A DNA stretch of 64,000 nucleotides from Alphaproteobacteria bacterium (GTDB lineage: Bacteria > Pseudomonadota > Alphaproteobacteria > Rhizobiales > Rhizobiaceae): contig JAHJHT010000013.1 in the NCBI GenBank assembly GCA_018823835.1, positions 558,001-622,000 on the forward strand. The letters are read 5' to 3'. Shown here piece by piece: positions 49,036-57,902 of the stretch. A model generated the notes under the pieces. The model did not search any database. It had not been told where the DNA came from and was given only the letters and a program-made list of their open reading frames with translations. Numbering within the stretch: the stretch's first letter is position 1; each line of letters starts with the position of its first letter. Position numbers and translations under genes: made by a program.

Positions 49036-50757
49036 ATGAAACGGCAATTCTTGACATCAACGACGGCACTCGTCCTGCTTCTGGGCGCCGGCCAGGCCTT
49101 CGCGGGCATGGACGAAGCCAAGGCCTTCCTCGATGCTGAAATCGGCGATCTGTCGACGCTTTCGCGCGCCGACCAGGAGGCCGAGATGCAGTGGTTCGTC
49201 GATGCGGCGAAGCCTTTCGCCGGCATGGACATCAAGGTCGTGTCCGAAACCATCACCACGCACGAATATGAATCGAAGACGCTTGCCAAGGCGTTCGCCG
49301 ACATCACCGGCATCAAGATCACGCACGACCTGATCGGCGAGGGCGACGTCGTCGAAAAGCTGCAGACGCAGATGCAGTCGGGCGAAAACATCTATGACGC
49401 CTACATCAACGACTCCGACCTGATCGGCACCCACTGGCGCTACCAGCAGGCACGCAGCCTGACCGACTGGATGGCCAATACCGGCAAGGACGTCACCAAC
49501 CCGAACCTCGACATCGACGACTTCATCGGCAAGTCGTTCACCACGGCGCCGGACGGCAACCTCTATCAGCTGCCCGACCAGCAGTTCGCGAACCTCTACT
49601 GGTTCCGGTACGACTGGTTCAACGACGAGAAGAACATGGCCGACTTCAAGGCGAAGTACGGCTACGATCTCGGCGTGCCGGTCAACTGGTCGGCCTACGA
49701 GGACATCGCCGAATTCTTCACCGGCCGCGAAGTGGACGGCAAGAAGGTCTATGGCCACATGGACTACGGCAAGAAGGACCCGTCGCTCGGCTGGCGCTTC
49801 ACCGATGCCTGGCTGTCGATGGCCGGCAATGGCGACAAGGGCATCCCGAACGGCCTGCCGGTCGATGAGTGGGGCATCAAGGTCGACGAGAACTCGCGTC
49901 CGGTCGGCTCCTGCGTTGCACGCGGCGGCGATACCAACGGCCCGGCCTCGGTCTACGCCATCCAGAAGTATCTCGACTGGATGAAGGCCTATGCACCGGC
50001 TTCCGCCCAGGGCATGACCTTCGGCGAGTCCGGCCCGGTCCCGTCGCAGGGCGAGATCGCGCAGCAGATGTTCACCTACACGGCCTTCACCGCCGACTTC
50101 GTCAAGGAAGGCCTGCCGGTCGTGAACGAGGACGGCACGCCGAAGTGGCGTTTCGCGCCAAGCCCGCATGGCGTCTACTGGAAGGACGGCATGAAGCTCG
50201 GCTACCAGGACGCCGGTTCGTGGACGCTGATGAAGTCGACTCCCGACGACCGCGCCAAGGCAGCCTGGCTCTATGCGCAGTTCGTGACGTCGAAGACGGT
50301 GGACGTGAAGAAGAGCCATGTAGGCCTGACCTTCATCCGCCAGTCGACGCTCGATCACCAGTCCTTCACCGAACGTGCGCCGAAGCTCGGCGGCCTTGTC
50401 GAGTTCTACCGCTCGCCGGCCCGCCTGCAGTGGTCGCCGACCGGCACCAACGTGCCTGACTATCCGAAGCTGGCACAGCTCTGGTGGCAGGCGATCGGCG
50501 ACGCGTCGTCGGGTGCCAAGACGGCCCAGGCCGCGATGGACTCGCTGTGCGCCGAGCAGGAGAAGGTGATGGAGCGCCTCGAGCGCGCCGGCATCCAGGG
50601 CGACATCGGTCCGAAGCTGGCCGAGGAGCACGATCTCGAGTACTGGAACAAGGATGCCGTCTCGAAGGGCAACATTGCTCCGCAGCTCAAGATCGAGAAC
50701 GAGAAGGACCAGCCGATGACCGTCAACTACGACGAACTGGTCAAGAGCTGGCAGTAA
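49036..50757 (+). CDS. glpV: Glycerol ABC transporter substrate-binding protein GlpV
   Basis: A 573-residue periplasmic binding protein, larger than most. The signal peptide is [23 protein letters not shown], cut before GMD. The mature protein has the class-I/type-2 clamshell pattern, with a [17 protein letters not shown] region and [20 protein letters not shown]. It binds glycerol (and possibly related polyols) for GlpPQST. A strong ribosome site (GGGAGG) precedes the ATG. A GC-rich hairpin after the gene may stabilise its mRNA. Confidence 0.9.
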   Translation: MKRQFLTSTTALVLLLGAGQAFAGMDEAKAFLDAEIGDLSTLSRADQEAEMQWFVDAAKPFAGMDIKVVSETITTHEYESKTLAKAFADITGIKITHDLIGEGDVVEKLQTQMQSGENIYDAYINDSDLIGTHWRYQQARSLTDWMANTGKDVTNPNLDIDDFIGKSFTTAPDGNLYQLPDQQFANLYWFRYDWFNDEKNMADFKAKYGYDLGVPVNWSAYEDIAEFFTGREVDGKKVYGHMDYGKKDPSLGWRFTDAWLSMAGNGDKGIPNGLPVDEWGIKVDENSRPVGSCVARGGDTNGPASVYAIQKYLDWMKAYAPASAQGMTFGESGPVPSQGEIAQQMFTYTAFTADFVKEGLPVVNEDGTPKWRFAPSPHGVYWKDGMKLGYQDAGSWTLMKSTPDDRAKAAWLYAQFVTSKTVDVKKSHVGLTFIRQSTLDHQSFTERAPKLGGLVEFYRSPARLQWSPTGTNVPDYPKLAQLWWQAIGDASSGAKTAQAAMDSLCAEQEKVMERLERAGIQGDIGPKLAEEHDLEYWNKDAVSKGNIAPQLKIENEKDQPMTVNYDELVKSWQ

Positions 50758-50797
50758 CCGCCGCTCCGGGCCACAGCGCCCGGACGTCAACAACCAG

Positions 50798-50822
50798 GGG
50801 AGGCGGCCTAGCGCCGCCTCCC
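50798..50822 (+). terminator. Strong hairpin between glpV and glpK
   Basis: GGGAGGCGGC (50798-50807) and GCCGCCTCCC (50813-50822) pair over ten bases with a five-base loop; only TTG follows, so it is a weak terminator or a 3'-end stabiliser that lets some transcription reach glpK. Confidence 0.65.
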
Positions 50823-50851
50823 TTGTTCGCATCAGCATTTCGGGAGGGATC

Positions 50852-52345
50852 ATGACGGGTTTCGTTCTCGCCATCGACCAGGGCACGACGTCGTCGCGGG
50901 CGATCGTCTTCGACGGGAAGATGAAGGTCGCCGGCGTCGGCCAGAAGGAATTTGCGCAGCATTATCCGGCATCCGGCTGGGTCGAGCACGATCCGGAGGA
51001 GATCTGGGACAGCGTGGTGACGACCTGCAAGGCGGCGATCAAGGCCGCCAAGTGCAAGGCCGGCGACATCGCGGCCATCGGCATCACCAACCAGCGCGAG
51101 ACCGTGGTCATCTGGGACAAGGCGACCGGAAAACCGATCCACAACGCGATCGTGTGGCAGGACCGGCGGACCGCGAAGCACTGCCAGAAACTGAAGAAGC
51201 AGGGGCTGGAGAAGACGTTTTCCCGCAAGACAGGCCTGCTGCTCGACCCCTATTTTTCCGGCACCAAGATCGCCTGGCTGCTCGAGAATGTGAAAGGCGC
51301 GCGCAAGCGGGCCGAGAAGGGCGAACTGCTGGCAGGGACGATCGACAGCTTCCTGATCTGGCGGCTGACCGGCGGCAAGGTTCATGCCACCGACGCGACC
51401 AATGCCTCGCGCACGCTGGTCTACAATATCGAAAAGAACGAGTGGGATGCGGAGCTCCTGAAGATCCTCAGGATCCCGGCAGGGCTGCTGCCCGAGGTGA
51501 AGGATTGCGCCGCCGACTTCGGGGTCACGGAAAAGCCGATCCTGGGGGCGGAAATCCCGATCCTCGGCGTTGCCGGCGACCAGCATGCCGCAACGATCGG
51601 CCAGGCCTGCTTCAAGCCCGGCATGATGAAATCGACCTACGGCACGGGCTGCTTCGCGCTGCTCAACACGGGCACCGACATCGTGCGCTCGAAGAACCGG
51701 CTGCTTACCACCATCGCCTATCGCCTGAACGGCAAGACCACCTATGCGCTTGAGGGCTCGATCTTCATCGCCGGCGCCGCCGTGCAATGGCTGCGTGATG
51801 GCGCGAAAATGATCGCCAAGGCGGCCGACAGCGGCGAACTGGCCGCGCAGGCCGACGATACGCAGGACGTGTACCTCGTGCCGGCCTTCGTCGGACTCGG
51901 TGCGCCGCACTGGGACGCGGATGCGCGCGGCGCGATCTTCGGCCTTACCCGCAATTCCGGGCCCGCGGAGTTCGCTCGTGCGGCTCTCGAGGCCGTTGCC
52001 TACCAGACGCGCGACCTGCTCGACGCCATGAAGAAGGACTGGAAGCATTCCTCCGCCGCGACGGTGCTCAGGGTCGATGGCGGCATGGTGGCGTCTGACT
52101 GGACGATGCAGCGGCTGGCCGACATCCTGAACGCGCAGGTCGACCGGCCCGAAATCCTGGAAACGACCGCGCTCGGGGCTGCGTGGCTCGCTGGTTCGCG
52201 GGCGGGTGTGTGGCCGAAGGCACAGGAATTCGCCAGGAGCTGGCAACTCGAACGGCGCTTCAAGCCCGCCATGGACGACAGGACGCGCGCCGCCAAGCTG
52301 AAGGGCTGGCGGGACGCGGTGTCGCGCACGTTGAGCCGACCATGA
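50852..52345 (+). CDS. glpK: Glycerol kinase
   Basis: A 497-residue FGGY-family kinase that phosphorylates glycerol to glycerol-3-phosphate. It opens [17 protein letters not shown] (ATP/phosphate loop). The glycerol-binding [16 protein letters not shown] box, [12 protein letters not shown] and the [11 protein letters not shown] adenosine loop are all present. GGGAGG precedes the ATG at 50852. It completes the pathway: uptake by GlpSTPQUV, phosphorylation here, oxidation by GlpD. Confidence 0.96.
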   Translation: MTGFVLAIDQGTTSSRAIVFDGKMKVAGVGQKEFAQHYPASGWVEHDPEEIWDSVVTTCKAAIKAAKCKAGDIAAIGITNQRETVVIWDKATGKPIHNAIVWQDRRTAKHCQKLKKQGLEKTFSRKTGLLLDPYFSGTKIAWLLENVKGARKRAEKGELLAGTIDSFLIWRLTGGKVHATDATNASRTLVYNIEKNEWDAELLKILRIPAGLLPEVKDCAADFGVTEKPILGAEIPILGVAGDQHAATIGQACFKPGMMKSTYGTGCFALLNTGTDIVRSKNRLLTTIAYRLNGKTTYALEGSIFIAGAAVQWLRDGAKMIAKAADSGELAAQADDTQDVYLVPAFVGLGAPHWDADARGAIFGLTRNSGPAEFARAALEAVAYQTRDLLDAMKKDWKHSSAATVLRVDGGMVASDWTMQRLADILNAQVDRPEILETTALGAAWLAGSRAGVWPKAQEFARSWQLERRFKPAMDDRTRAAKLKGWRDAVSRTLSRP

Positions 52346-52380
52346 AAAAACCCCGCGCCTTGCGGCACGGGGGTCTCTTT
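52345..52380. terminator. Terminator between glpK and the BA14K gene
   Basis: ACCCC-GCGCC and GGCACGGGGGT form an imperfect stem (52350-52374) directly after the glpK stop. On the minus strand the stem is followed by six T, giving an intrinsic terminator for the BA14K gene; on the plus strand the tail is CTCTTT. Confidence 0.65.
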
Positions 52381-52402
52381 CGATCGGCTGGTTGCGTGCC
52401 GA

Positions 52403-52846
52403 TCAATCGTAAGGCGAATAGCACTGCTGGCGCGGCCCGTGATAGGGCTGGAACGTATTGTCCGACGCGCGATACGAGCGGTAGCGGTCGTAGCACCACT
52501 GAACATGCGCATTGCCGCCGCGGTAGACATTGCTGTTGTTGTTCAGGGCGCCGCCGATGATGGCACCGGCAGCGAACGCGCCAAGCGGGAACCAGAAGCC
52601 GTTATACTGGCGATAGCCGCGACGACGCTCGCGGTAGCCGCGATGACCGTTGTAATAGACATTGCCGCGGTCACGACGGAAACCGTTACGGTGCCATTTG
52701 CGGTGACGCACATCTACGACGTCGGTCGTCTGGGCGACCTTGGCGGTGGGGATATAAACCGGCGCGGCGGCCGACGGGGCGATACCCGAGAGGGCGAAGG
52801 TGGCCGAGATCGCCGTGGCCATCAGGCCTGACATGATCTTCTTCAT
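52403..52846 (-). CDS. BA14K family lectin-like protein
   Basis: A 147-residue exported protein. The signal peptide MKKIMSGLMATAISATFALSG is cut near SAA-A. A membrane-like glycine-rich helix lies at about residues 87-103 (LGAFAAGAIIGGAL). The C-terminal HVQWCYDRYRSYRASDNTF...QQCYSPYD is the signature of the BA14K family, first described as a 14-kDa immunoreactive Brucella protein with lectin activity. Family members are abundant in Rhizobiales. The ATG at 52846 is preceded by AGAGGAAT. Confidence 0.88.
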   Translation of the reverse strand: MKKIMSGLMATAISATFALSGIAPSAAAPVYIPTAKVAQTTDVVDVRHRKWHRNGFRRDRGNVYYNGHRGYRERRRGYRQYNGFWFPLGAFAAGAIIGGALNNNSNVYRGGNAHVQWCYDRYRSYRASDNTFQPYHGPRQQCYSPYD

Positions 52847-53036
52847 TGCGAATTCCTCTGTCTGGGTAGGAGTCAACTGTCCCTATCGTGTGATAATGTA
52901 CAACCTAGGATAATGTTCCGGTCCGCGGTTCCCCGATCGAACGACTGCCGCAGATCCTTCGGGGCGCGATTTCAGATGCGCATCGGGGCCGTGAAAGCAG
53001 GGCCTGGCGGACAACGCGGAAGCGCGGTTTTTCAGG

Positions 53037-53065
53037 TTGACCGGCTGGGGTACTCTCCCTATGTT
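53037..53065 (+). promoter_or_regulatory. Promoter of tRNA-Lys
   Basis: TTGACC (53037-53042) and TATGTT (53060-53065) lie 17 bases apart, placing a start site about 30 bases before the tRNA. The rest of the 255-base gap after the BA14K start (52847-53036) holds no further feature I can support. Confidence 0.65.
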
Positions 53066-53101
53066 CCGCCGCAATTTCCGGGGCGCTTCGCGCACCCGCG
53101 G

Positions 53102-53177
53102 GAGCGCGTAGCTCAGCTGGTAGAGCAACTGACTTTTAATCAGTAGGTCCAGGGTTCGAGCCCCTGCGCGCTCACCA
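53102..53177 (+). tRNA. tRNA-Lys (UUU)
   Basis: A 76-base tRNA with CCA encoded. Acceptor stem GAGCGCG/CGCGCTC, D arm GCTC...GAGC, anticodon stem ACTGA/TCAGT around CTTTTAA (anticodon TTT), and T loop GGTTCGAGCCC are all complete. There is no sign of an integrated element at its 3' end. Confidence 0.97.
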
Positions 53178-53305
53178 AAACAACTGTCGCCACACCAGCA
53201 ATGTTTCCCGATGTTTGCCGCTGCACCCTTGCGCGGCGGGGGCTCCGGGATGGCCTTCGACGGGACTCCGGCTGCGTGCGGTGGATGCCGCGTGTGGGAA
53301 GACCG

Positions 53306-53455
53306 TCAGAAGCCGACCTGCACCCCGCCGCGGCAGAGCCCGGCTTCGCCGCCGCGGAAGGTGCAGGGATGCCCATGATAGTTGTCGGATGCCGACTGGC
53401 ACGCCTGGAGCGTCAGTATGGCGGCGACAAGATTGGCCAGGAGAATGCGCCGCAT
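53306..53455 (-). CDS. Small lipoprotein, 49 residues
   Basis: A short frame beginning MRRILLANLVAAILTLQACQSAS. The lipobox L-Q-A-C puts a lipid-carrying cysteine at residue 19, so the mature peptide is only 31 residues (ending GGVQVGF) and has two further cysteines. GAGGG lies seven bases upstream of the ATG at 53455. I recognise no family. It is too short for usual gene-calling limits, but signal sequence, lipobox and ribosome site all agree. It sits between tRNA-Lys and the SIS-domain gene. Confidence 0.65.
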   Translation of the reverse strand: MRRILLANLVAAILTLQACQSASDNYHGHPCTFRGGEAGLCRGGVQVGF

Positions 53456-53568
53456 CCGGAATCCCTCATTAATTGACGTGGCGTCAGCCTAGCATTCAAG
53501 GACGGAACGGTTTTATCGATTGGCATGGCCAAGCGGGCCGGTCCAAGGCCGGTTTGTGCAAGCGGCGG

Positions 53569-54129
53569 CTATTCCAGGTTGGTGTGGCGGGCGCGCATGG
53601 CGTCCGGGGTGACGCCAAGCCGCTTGGTCAGCTTGAGGATCATGACTTCGAACAGCACGAAGAGCGCACCCTCGTAGAGCGAGCCCATCGGCAGCACGGA
53701 TGAACGCGCCGCGCCCTGATCGTCGGCCATCGTCTGCGCCGGCAGGTGCAGGACCTGGTCGGCCAGTCTTGGTGCCCGGCCATGCGGCTGGGCGGTGATC
53801 ACCAGCACTCTTGCGCCAGATGCCTTGGCGACGCCAATCAGCGCCAGCGCCGTGGAAATCTCGCCAGGACCGACAGTGACCAGGAACAGGTCGCCGGGAC
53901 CGACGGGAGGCGTCGTCATGTCTCCCTCGACGGCGACCGGAACGCCCATGTGATAGAGCCGCATGGCAAAGCCCATGATCTGGAGGCGCTCGCGCCCGCC
54001 ACCGAATACGACGGTGCTGCGGGCTGCCGCGATGGCCTCGACGGCCTGATCGACGCTGGCATCGTCAAGCCGATTAAATACCGAGCCGAGCTCGGCCAGT
54101 GCGGTCTGATATAGTGTGCTGCTGTTCAC
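53569..54129 (-). CDS. SIS-domain protein, 6-phospho-3-hexuloisomerase-like
   Basis: A 186-residue sugar isomerase (SIS) fold. The order VVFGGGRERLQIMGFAMRLYHMG, VAVEGDMTTPPVGPGDLFLVTVGPGE, then LPMGSLYEGALFVLFE follows 6-phospho-3-hexuloisomerase closely. The usual SGSGET and the GRSG of that enzyme are replaced by VGPGEI and GGGRE, so the substrate may differ. No hexulose-6-phosphate synthase gene is in view. It is the last gene on the strand of the sugar ABC transporter, about 180 bases after the second permease. Confidence 0.75.
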   Translation of the reverse strand: MNSSTLYQTALAELGSVFNRLDDASVDQAVEAIAAARSTVVFGGGRERLQIMGFAMRLYHMGVPVAVEGDMTTPPVGPGDLFLVTVGPGEISTALALIGVAKASGARVLVITAQPHGRAPRLADQVLHLPAQTMADDQGAARSSVLPMGSLYEGALFVLFEVMILKLTKRLGVTPDAMRARHTNLE

Positions 54130-54307
54130 CAGGATCTTCCCACTGTTCCACGAGGACCTCTGCCACAGGCCTGCTGCGCGTTGCTGCGTTCAAGCGGTGC
54201 CGCTTGCCGGGATTGCTTACAGACGCTCCCGTTGACCGCCATTCTCACCATCGACACGGTCTCGACTATGCTCGATCCGGGCCTTCGCGGCGCCAAAGCC
54301 GGCCGTC

Positions 54308-55333
54308 TTACTCCTGAGCGCGTAGCGACAGCTTTGCCTGCAGGACCACGACGACGAACAGGAATGCGCCGCGCACGACCGACTGCCAGTAGGCCGACAG
54401 CGAGATCCAGCCCATGCCGTTCTCGAAATTCAGGATGGTGAAAATGATGCCGAGAAGCAGGGCGCCGGCCAGCGTGCCGCCGATGGACCCCTTTCCGCCC
54501 GTCAACAGCGTGCCGCCGACCACCACCGAGGCAATGGCAAACAGCTCCCAGCCGATGCCTTCGATGGGCTGTCCCGCGCCGAACTGGGCCGCCAGGATGA
54601 CGCCCGCCATGCCGGCAGTAGCGCCCGAGATGACATAGGCAAAGAAGATGGTGCGATCGACCGGCAGCCCCATCAGGCGCGATGCCTCGGTTCCTCCGCC
54701 CGATGCCAGGATATGGCGTCCAAATGCCGTATGGCCGATGACGATTGCCGCGACGATATAGGCGGCAAGCGCGATGAATGCCGGCGTCGGGAAGCTCAGG
54801 ATGAAGCCGAGAATTCCGCCGAATACGCCCGCATTGTCCCCGTCCACCCACTCCGGACGCATGAAGCTGAGAAGGTCGCCTTGCCCCAGGTCGACGAAGC
54901 CCGTTTCGTAGGAAACCGAGACCGACTGGTTGTTGGCGAGCAGGAGGGCAGTTCCCGATGCCGCGAGCATGGTCGCCAGCGTCGCGATGAAGGGCAGGAT
55001 CTTCAGCCTGGTGATGATGATCGCGTTCAGCGTGCCGGCCAGCACTCCGGCGCCAAGTCCGCCCAGGAGACCGGGCAGCAGACCGTAACCGCTGAGATGT
55101 GCCGCCACCACGCTTGAAAATGCAGCTACCGAACCGACCGACAGGTCGATGCCGCCCGTCATGATGACGAAGCACATGCCGAGTGCGACGAGAGCGAACA
55201 TGGAATTGTAACGCAGTACCGACTGGACGTTGTAGGCGCTGACGAAGCCGTCGTAGCGCCACGCACCGAGCAGTGTCAGCACAATCAGCACGGCAACGAC
55301 CGCCATGCTGGGTGAGATGTGCCAGCCCTTCAT
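54308..55333 (-). CDS. Sugar ABC transporter permease (YjfF/RbsC type)
   Basis: A 341-residue permease with about nine membrane helices. The conserved FVIMTGGIDLSVGS near residue 60 and VVVGGTLLTGGKGSIGGTLAGALLLG identify the ribose/galactofuranose permease family. The start at 55333 overlaps the stop of the other permease by one base (TGATG). With the genes upstream it corresponds to yjfF in the order of the E. coli galactofuranose transporter. The following SIS gene may belong to the same transcript. Confidence 0.9.
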   Translation of the reverse strand: MKGWHISPSMAVVAVLIVLTLLGAWRYDGFVSAYNVQSVLRYNSMFALVALGMCFVIMTGGIDLSVGSVAAFSSVVAAHLSGYGLLPGLLGGLGAGVLAGTLNAIIITRLKILPFIATLATMLAASGTALLLANNQSVSVSYETGFVDLGQGDLLSFMRPEWVDGDNAGVFGGILGFILSFPTPAFIALAAYIVAAIVIGHTAFGRHILASGGGTEASRLMGLPVDRTIFFAYVISGATAGMAGVILAAQFGAGQPIEGIGWELFAIASVVVGGTLLTGGKGSIGGTLAGALLLGIIFTILNFENGMGWISLSAYWQSVVRGAFLFVVVVLQAKLSLRAQE

Positions 55334-56301
55334 CAATTGTGCTCCTGTCTCTGTAGCCAGACAGCGAGCACGATCAGCCCTGCCTTCACGACGAGTGCGG
55401 CCGGGTCCGGGACACCATTGGCGAGCAGCGTGTAGCGCACCAGCTGGATGACGAGGGCGCCCAGAAGGGTTCCGACAATGGTCGCACGGCCACCCGACAG
55501 CAGTGTGCCGCCGACGACCACCGCCGCGATCGCGTCGAGCTCCATGCCAAGCCCGATCAGATTGGCGTCGGCCGCCGAATTCATGGCGATGACGATGAGG
55601 CCGGCCACGCCGCTGCACAGGCCGCAGATGAGGTAGACGAGGTACTTGACGCGTGTCGCGGGAACGCCCGCCAGCCGGGCAGCCGCCTCGTTGCCGCCGA
55701 CGGCGAGGACCTGCTTTCCGAAGACGGTGCGGTGAAGGATGAAGGCAGCCACCGCCACGATCACCAGCATGATCCAGACCTGGAAGGGAACGCCGAGAAC
55801 CCGGCCGATCGCAATCGCCTGGAACTCGGGAACCTTGAAGACCTGCAGGTCGCCGTTGGTGGAGACCTGCGCGATGCCGCGCCCGGCGATGAACAGCACC
55901 AGGGTGGCGATGATCGGCTGGATCGAGAACTTGGTGATCAGCCAGCCATTGAAGAGCCCGAACACCCCGGCAATGATGATGGGGAAGACGATGCCCAGCG
56001 CGATGCCGACATAGAGGGGAACCGGGAACAGCTGCCCGGTAAAGAACATCGGCGACATGGCGCCGGCAATGGCCATCAGCGAGCCGACAGAAAGGTCGAT
56101 GCCGCCGGTTGCAATCACCAGGGTCATGCCGACCCCGACGATGACGATGGTGCAGACCTGAGTCAGGTTCACGGCAAGGGTTTGCGACGTGGCGAAATTC
56201 GGCGTCACGGCAAGGTTGAAAAGGATGAGCAGGACAAGGGCAAGGCCAACGCCGTAGCGCTGGAAAAACAGGGCGCGATCAGGCACGGGCAGGGGCTCCA
56301 T
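55333..56301 (-). CDS. Sugar ABC transporter permease (YtfT/RbsC type)
   Basis: A permease of about 322 residues with nine to ten membrane helices. Key stretches are MTLVIATGGIDLSVGSLMAIAGA and AAVVVGGTLLSGGRATIVGTLLGALV. The start is uncertain: 56301 leaves a 23-base overlap with the ATPase gene, while an in-frame ATG at 56328 gives a 50-base overlap. It pairs with the other permease; position matches ytfT. Confidence 0.9.
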   Translation of the reverse strand: MEPLPVPDRALFFQRYGVGLALVLLILFNLAVTPNFATSQTLAVNLTQVCTIVIVGVGMTLVIATGGIDLSVGSLMAIAGAMSPMFFTGQLFPVPLYVGIALGIVFPIIIAGVFGLFNGWLITKFSIQPIIATLVLFIAGRGIAQVSTNGDLQVFKVPEFQAIAIGRVLGVPFQVWIMLVIVAVAAFILHRTVFGKQVLAVGGNEAAARLAGVPATRVKYLVYLICGLCSGVAGLIVIAMNSAADANLIGLGMELDAIAAVVVGGTLLSGGRATIVGTLLGALVIQLVRYTLLANGVPDPAALVVKAGLIVLAVWLQRQEHN

Positions 56302-57832
56302 CGGCGTGCCGCTTGTCCTCGGCGTCATCGTGGGCCATGGCGCGCATGATGTCGCCCTCGGTCAGATTCTCATGGTTGAATTCGCCCACAGTGCGCCCCT
56401 CCCTGAGCACGAACACCCGATCGGCGCCCTCGACAATTTCCTCAAGCTCGGACGAGATCATCAGAACGCCCAGCCCGTCGGTCGCGAGGCGCCGGATCAG
56501 CGCCTGAATCTCGGCCTTGGCGCCGACATCGATGCCACGCGTCGGTTCATCGAGGATGAGGAGCTTCGGATTCATGCACAGCCAGCGCGCCAGTAGGACC
56601 TTCTGCTGGTTGCCACCCGACAGTTCGCGGATCTTCTGGTTGGGGCCGGCGCACTTGATGCCGATCTCCTTGATAAAGCGCTCGACCACCTCACGCTGCT
56701 TGGCTTCGTCAAGCAGACCCGAGCGCGTCAGTGCCGGCATCAGCGCCAGCGTCAGATTCTCCGCGACAGTCATGCCGGGAATGATGCCCTGGCTTTTGCG
56801 GTCTTCGGAGCAGTAGCCCATCCCGGCGGCAATCGCCTCCCGGGGACCTTTGAAGTTCGTCGTGACCCCGTCGAAGGTGATGTCGCCGGCGGATCGCTGG
56901 TCGGCCGCAAAGATCGCGCGCGCCGTTTCAGTGCGACCCGATCCAAGCAGCCCTGCAAGGCCGACGATCTCACCGCTGCGCACGTCAACATCGGCATCGC
57001 GAACGAGGTGGCCAATCGCGACACCTTTCGCCGAAAGGAGCTCTCCGCCGATCTTTCCGGCGCTCCCCTTGAACGCCGTTGCACCCTTCTTCTGAACCTC
57101 GTCGAGTTCGCGGCCAAGCATGCTGGCCACAAGCTCGAGTTTCGAGATGTCCGCCATGGGCGTTACGGCCACCGTCTTGCCGTCACGCATGATGGTGACA
57201 CGATCGCAGACCTTGTAGAGCTCGTCGAACTTGTGGCTGACAAACAGCACCGAGACGCCCTCGGCCTTCAGCTGCGTGACGGTGCGTAGCAGCACGGTGA
57301 CCTCCGCCTCGTCGAGCGACGAGGTTGGTTCATCCATGATCACCAGCCGGGCAGCGAAAGACACCGCGCGCGCAATCGCGACCATCTGCTGGATCGCCGT
57401 GGAATAGAGCTCGAGCGGCGCACGCACATCGACCTTGACGTCGAAACGTGCCAGCAGGGATGCCGCCTCTTCGTTGATCTTCTTCCAGTCGAGAAGTCCG
57501 AAGGCGCGGCGCGGTTCGCGGCCGAGAAAAATGTTTTCGGCAACCGAACGGTAGCCGATCAAATTGATTTCCTGGAAAATCGTGCTGATGCCGGCACGTT
57601 GCGCCTGTTGCGGCGAACCCGCGGTCCAGGGCGCGCCGTCGAACTGGATCGTCCCCGAATCGAGCGCATGCGCGCCGTTGAGGATCTTGATCATCGTCGA
57701 CTTCCCGGCGCCATTCTGGCCGACCAGCGCCATGATCTCGGCGGGCATCACTTCAAGCGAAGCTTCAGAGAGTGCCGGAATGCCGCCGAAACTCTTCGAA
57801 ATTGCCTGCATGGAAAGTAGTGGAGTGGTCAT
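56279..57832 (-). CDS. Sugar ABC transporter ATP-binding protein (YtfR/RbsA type)
   Basis: A 517-residue protein with two fused ATPase domains. The first has Walker A GQNGAGKST (near residue 38), a divergent signature (LYSTAIQQMVAIARA) and a DEPTSSLDEAE box. The second has the degenerate Walker A GLAGLLGSGRTETA and an intact signature LSGGNQQKVLLARW with DEPTRGIDVGA. This asymmetry is normal for RbsA-type proteins. The ATG at 57832 begins MTTPLLSMQ; the frame is open further, to 58102, through the hairpin. It drives the two permeases. Confidence 0.93.
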   Translation of the reverse strand: MTTPLLSMQAISKSFGGIPALSEASLEVMPAEIMALVGQNGAGKSTMIKILNGAHALDSGTIQFDGAPWTAGSPQQAQRAGISTIFQEINLIGYRSVAENIFLGREPRRAFGLLDWKKINEEAASLLARFDVKVDVRAPLELYSTAIQQMVAIARAVSFAARLVIMDEPTSSLDEAEVTVLLRTVTQLKAEGVSVLFVSHKFDELYKVCDRVTIMRDGKTVAVTPMADISKLELVASMLGRELDEVQKKGATAFKGSAGKIGGELLSAKGVAIGHLVRDADVDVRSGEIVGLAGLLGSGRTETARAIFAADQRSAGDITFDGVTTNFKGPREAIAAGMGYCSEDRKSQGIIPGMTVAENLTLALMPALTRSGLLDEAKQREVVERFIKEIGIKCAGPNQKIRELSGGNQQKVLLARWLCMNPKLLILDEPTRGIDVGAKAEIQALIRRLATDGLGVLMISSELEEIVEGADRVFVLREGRTVGEFNHENLTEGDIMRAMAHDDAEDKRHADGAPARA

Positions 57833-57854
57833 GGCCCCGCCATTCAATCCAAAA

Positions 57855-57886
57855 AATAGGTGGGAGCCGAAAGGCTCCCACCTATT
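57855..57886 (-). terminator. Hairpin between the sugar-binding protein and ATPase genes
   Basis: A perfect 14-bp stem (57855-57868 with 57873-57886) capped on the plus strand by GAAA and on the minus strand by TTTC. On the minus strand the stem is followed by TTTT, giving an attenuator that would keep the binding protein gene expressed above its transporter partners. Confidence 0.8.
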
Positions 57887-57902
57887 ACCGATGTCGGAAG
57901 GA

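Noticed and set aside
53102-53177. tRNA-Lys as integration site of a mobile element
   Set aside because: No integrase, no repeated tRNA end downstream and no change in gene style after the tRNA.
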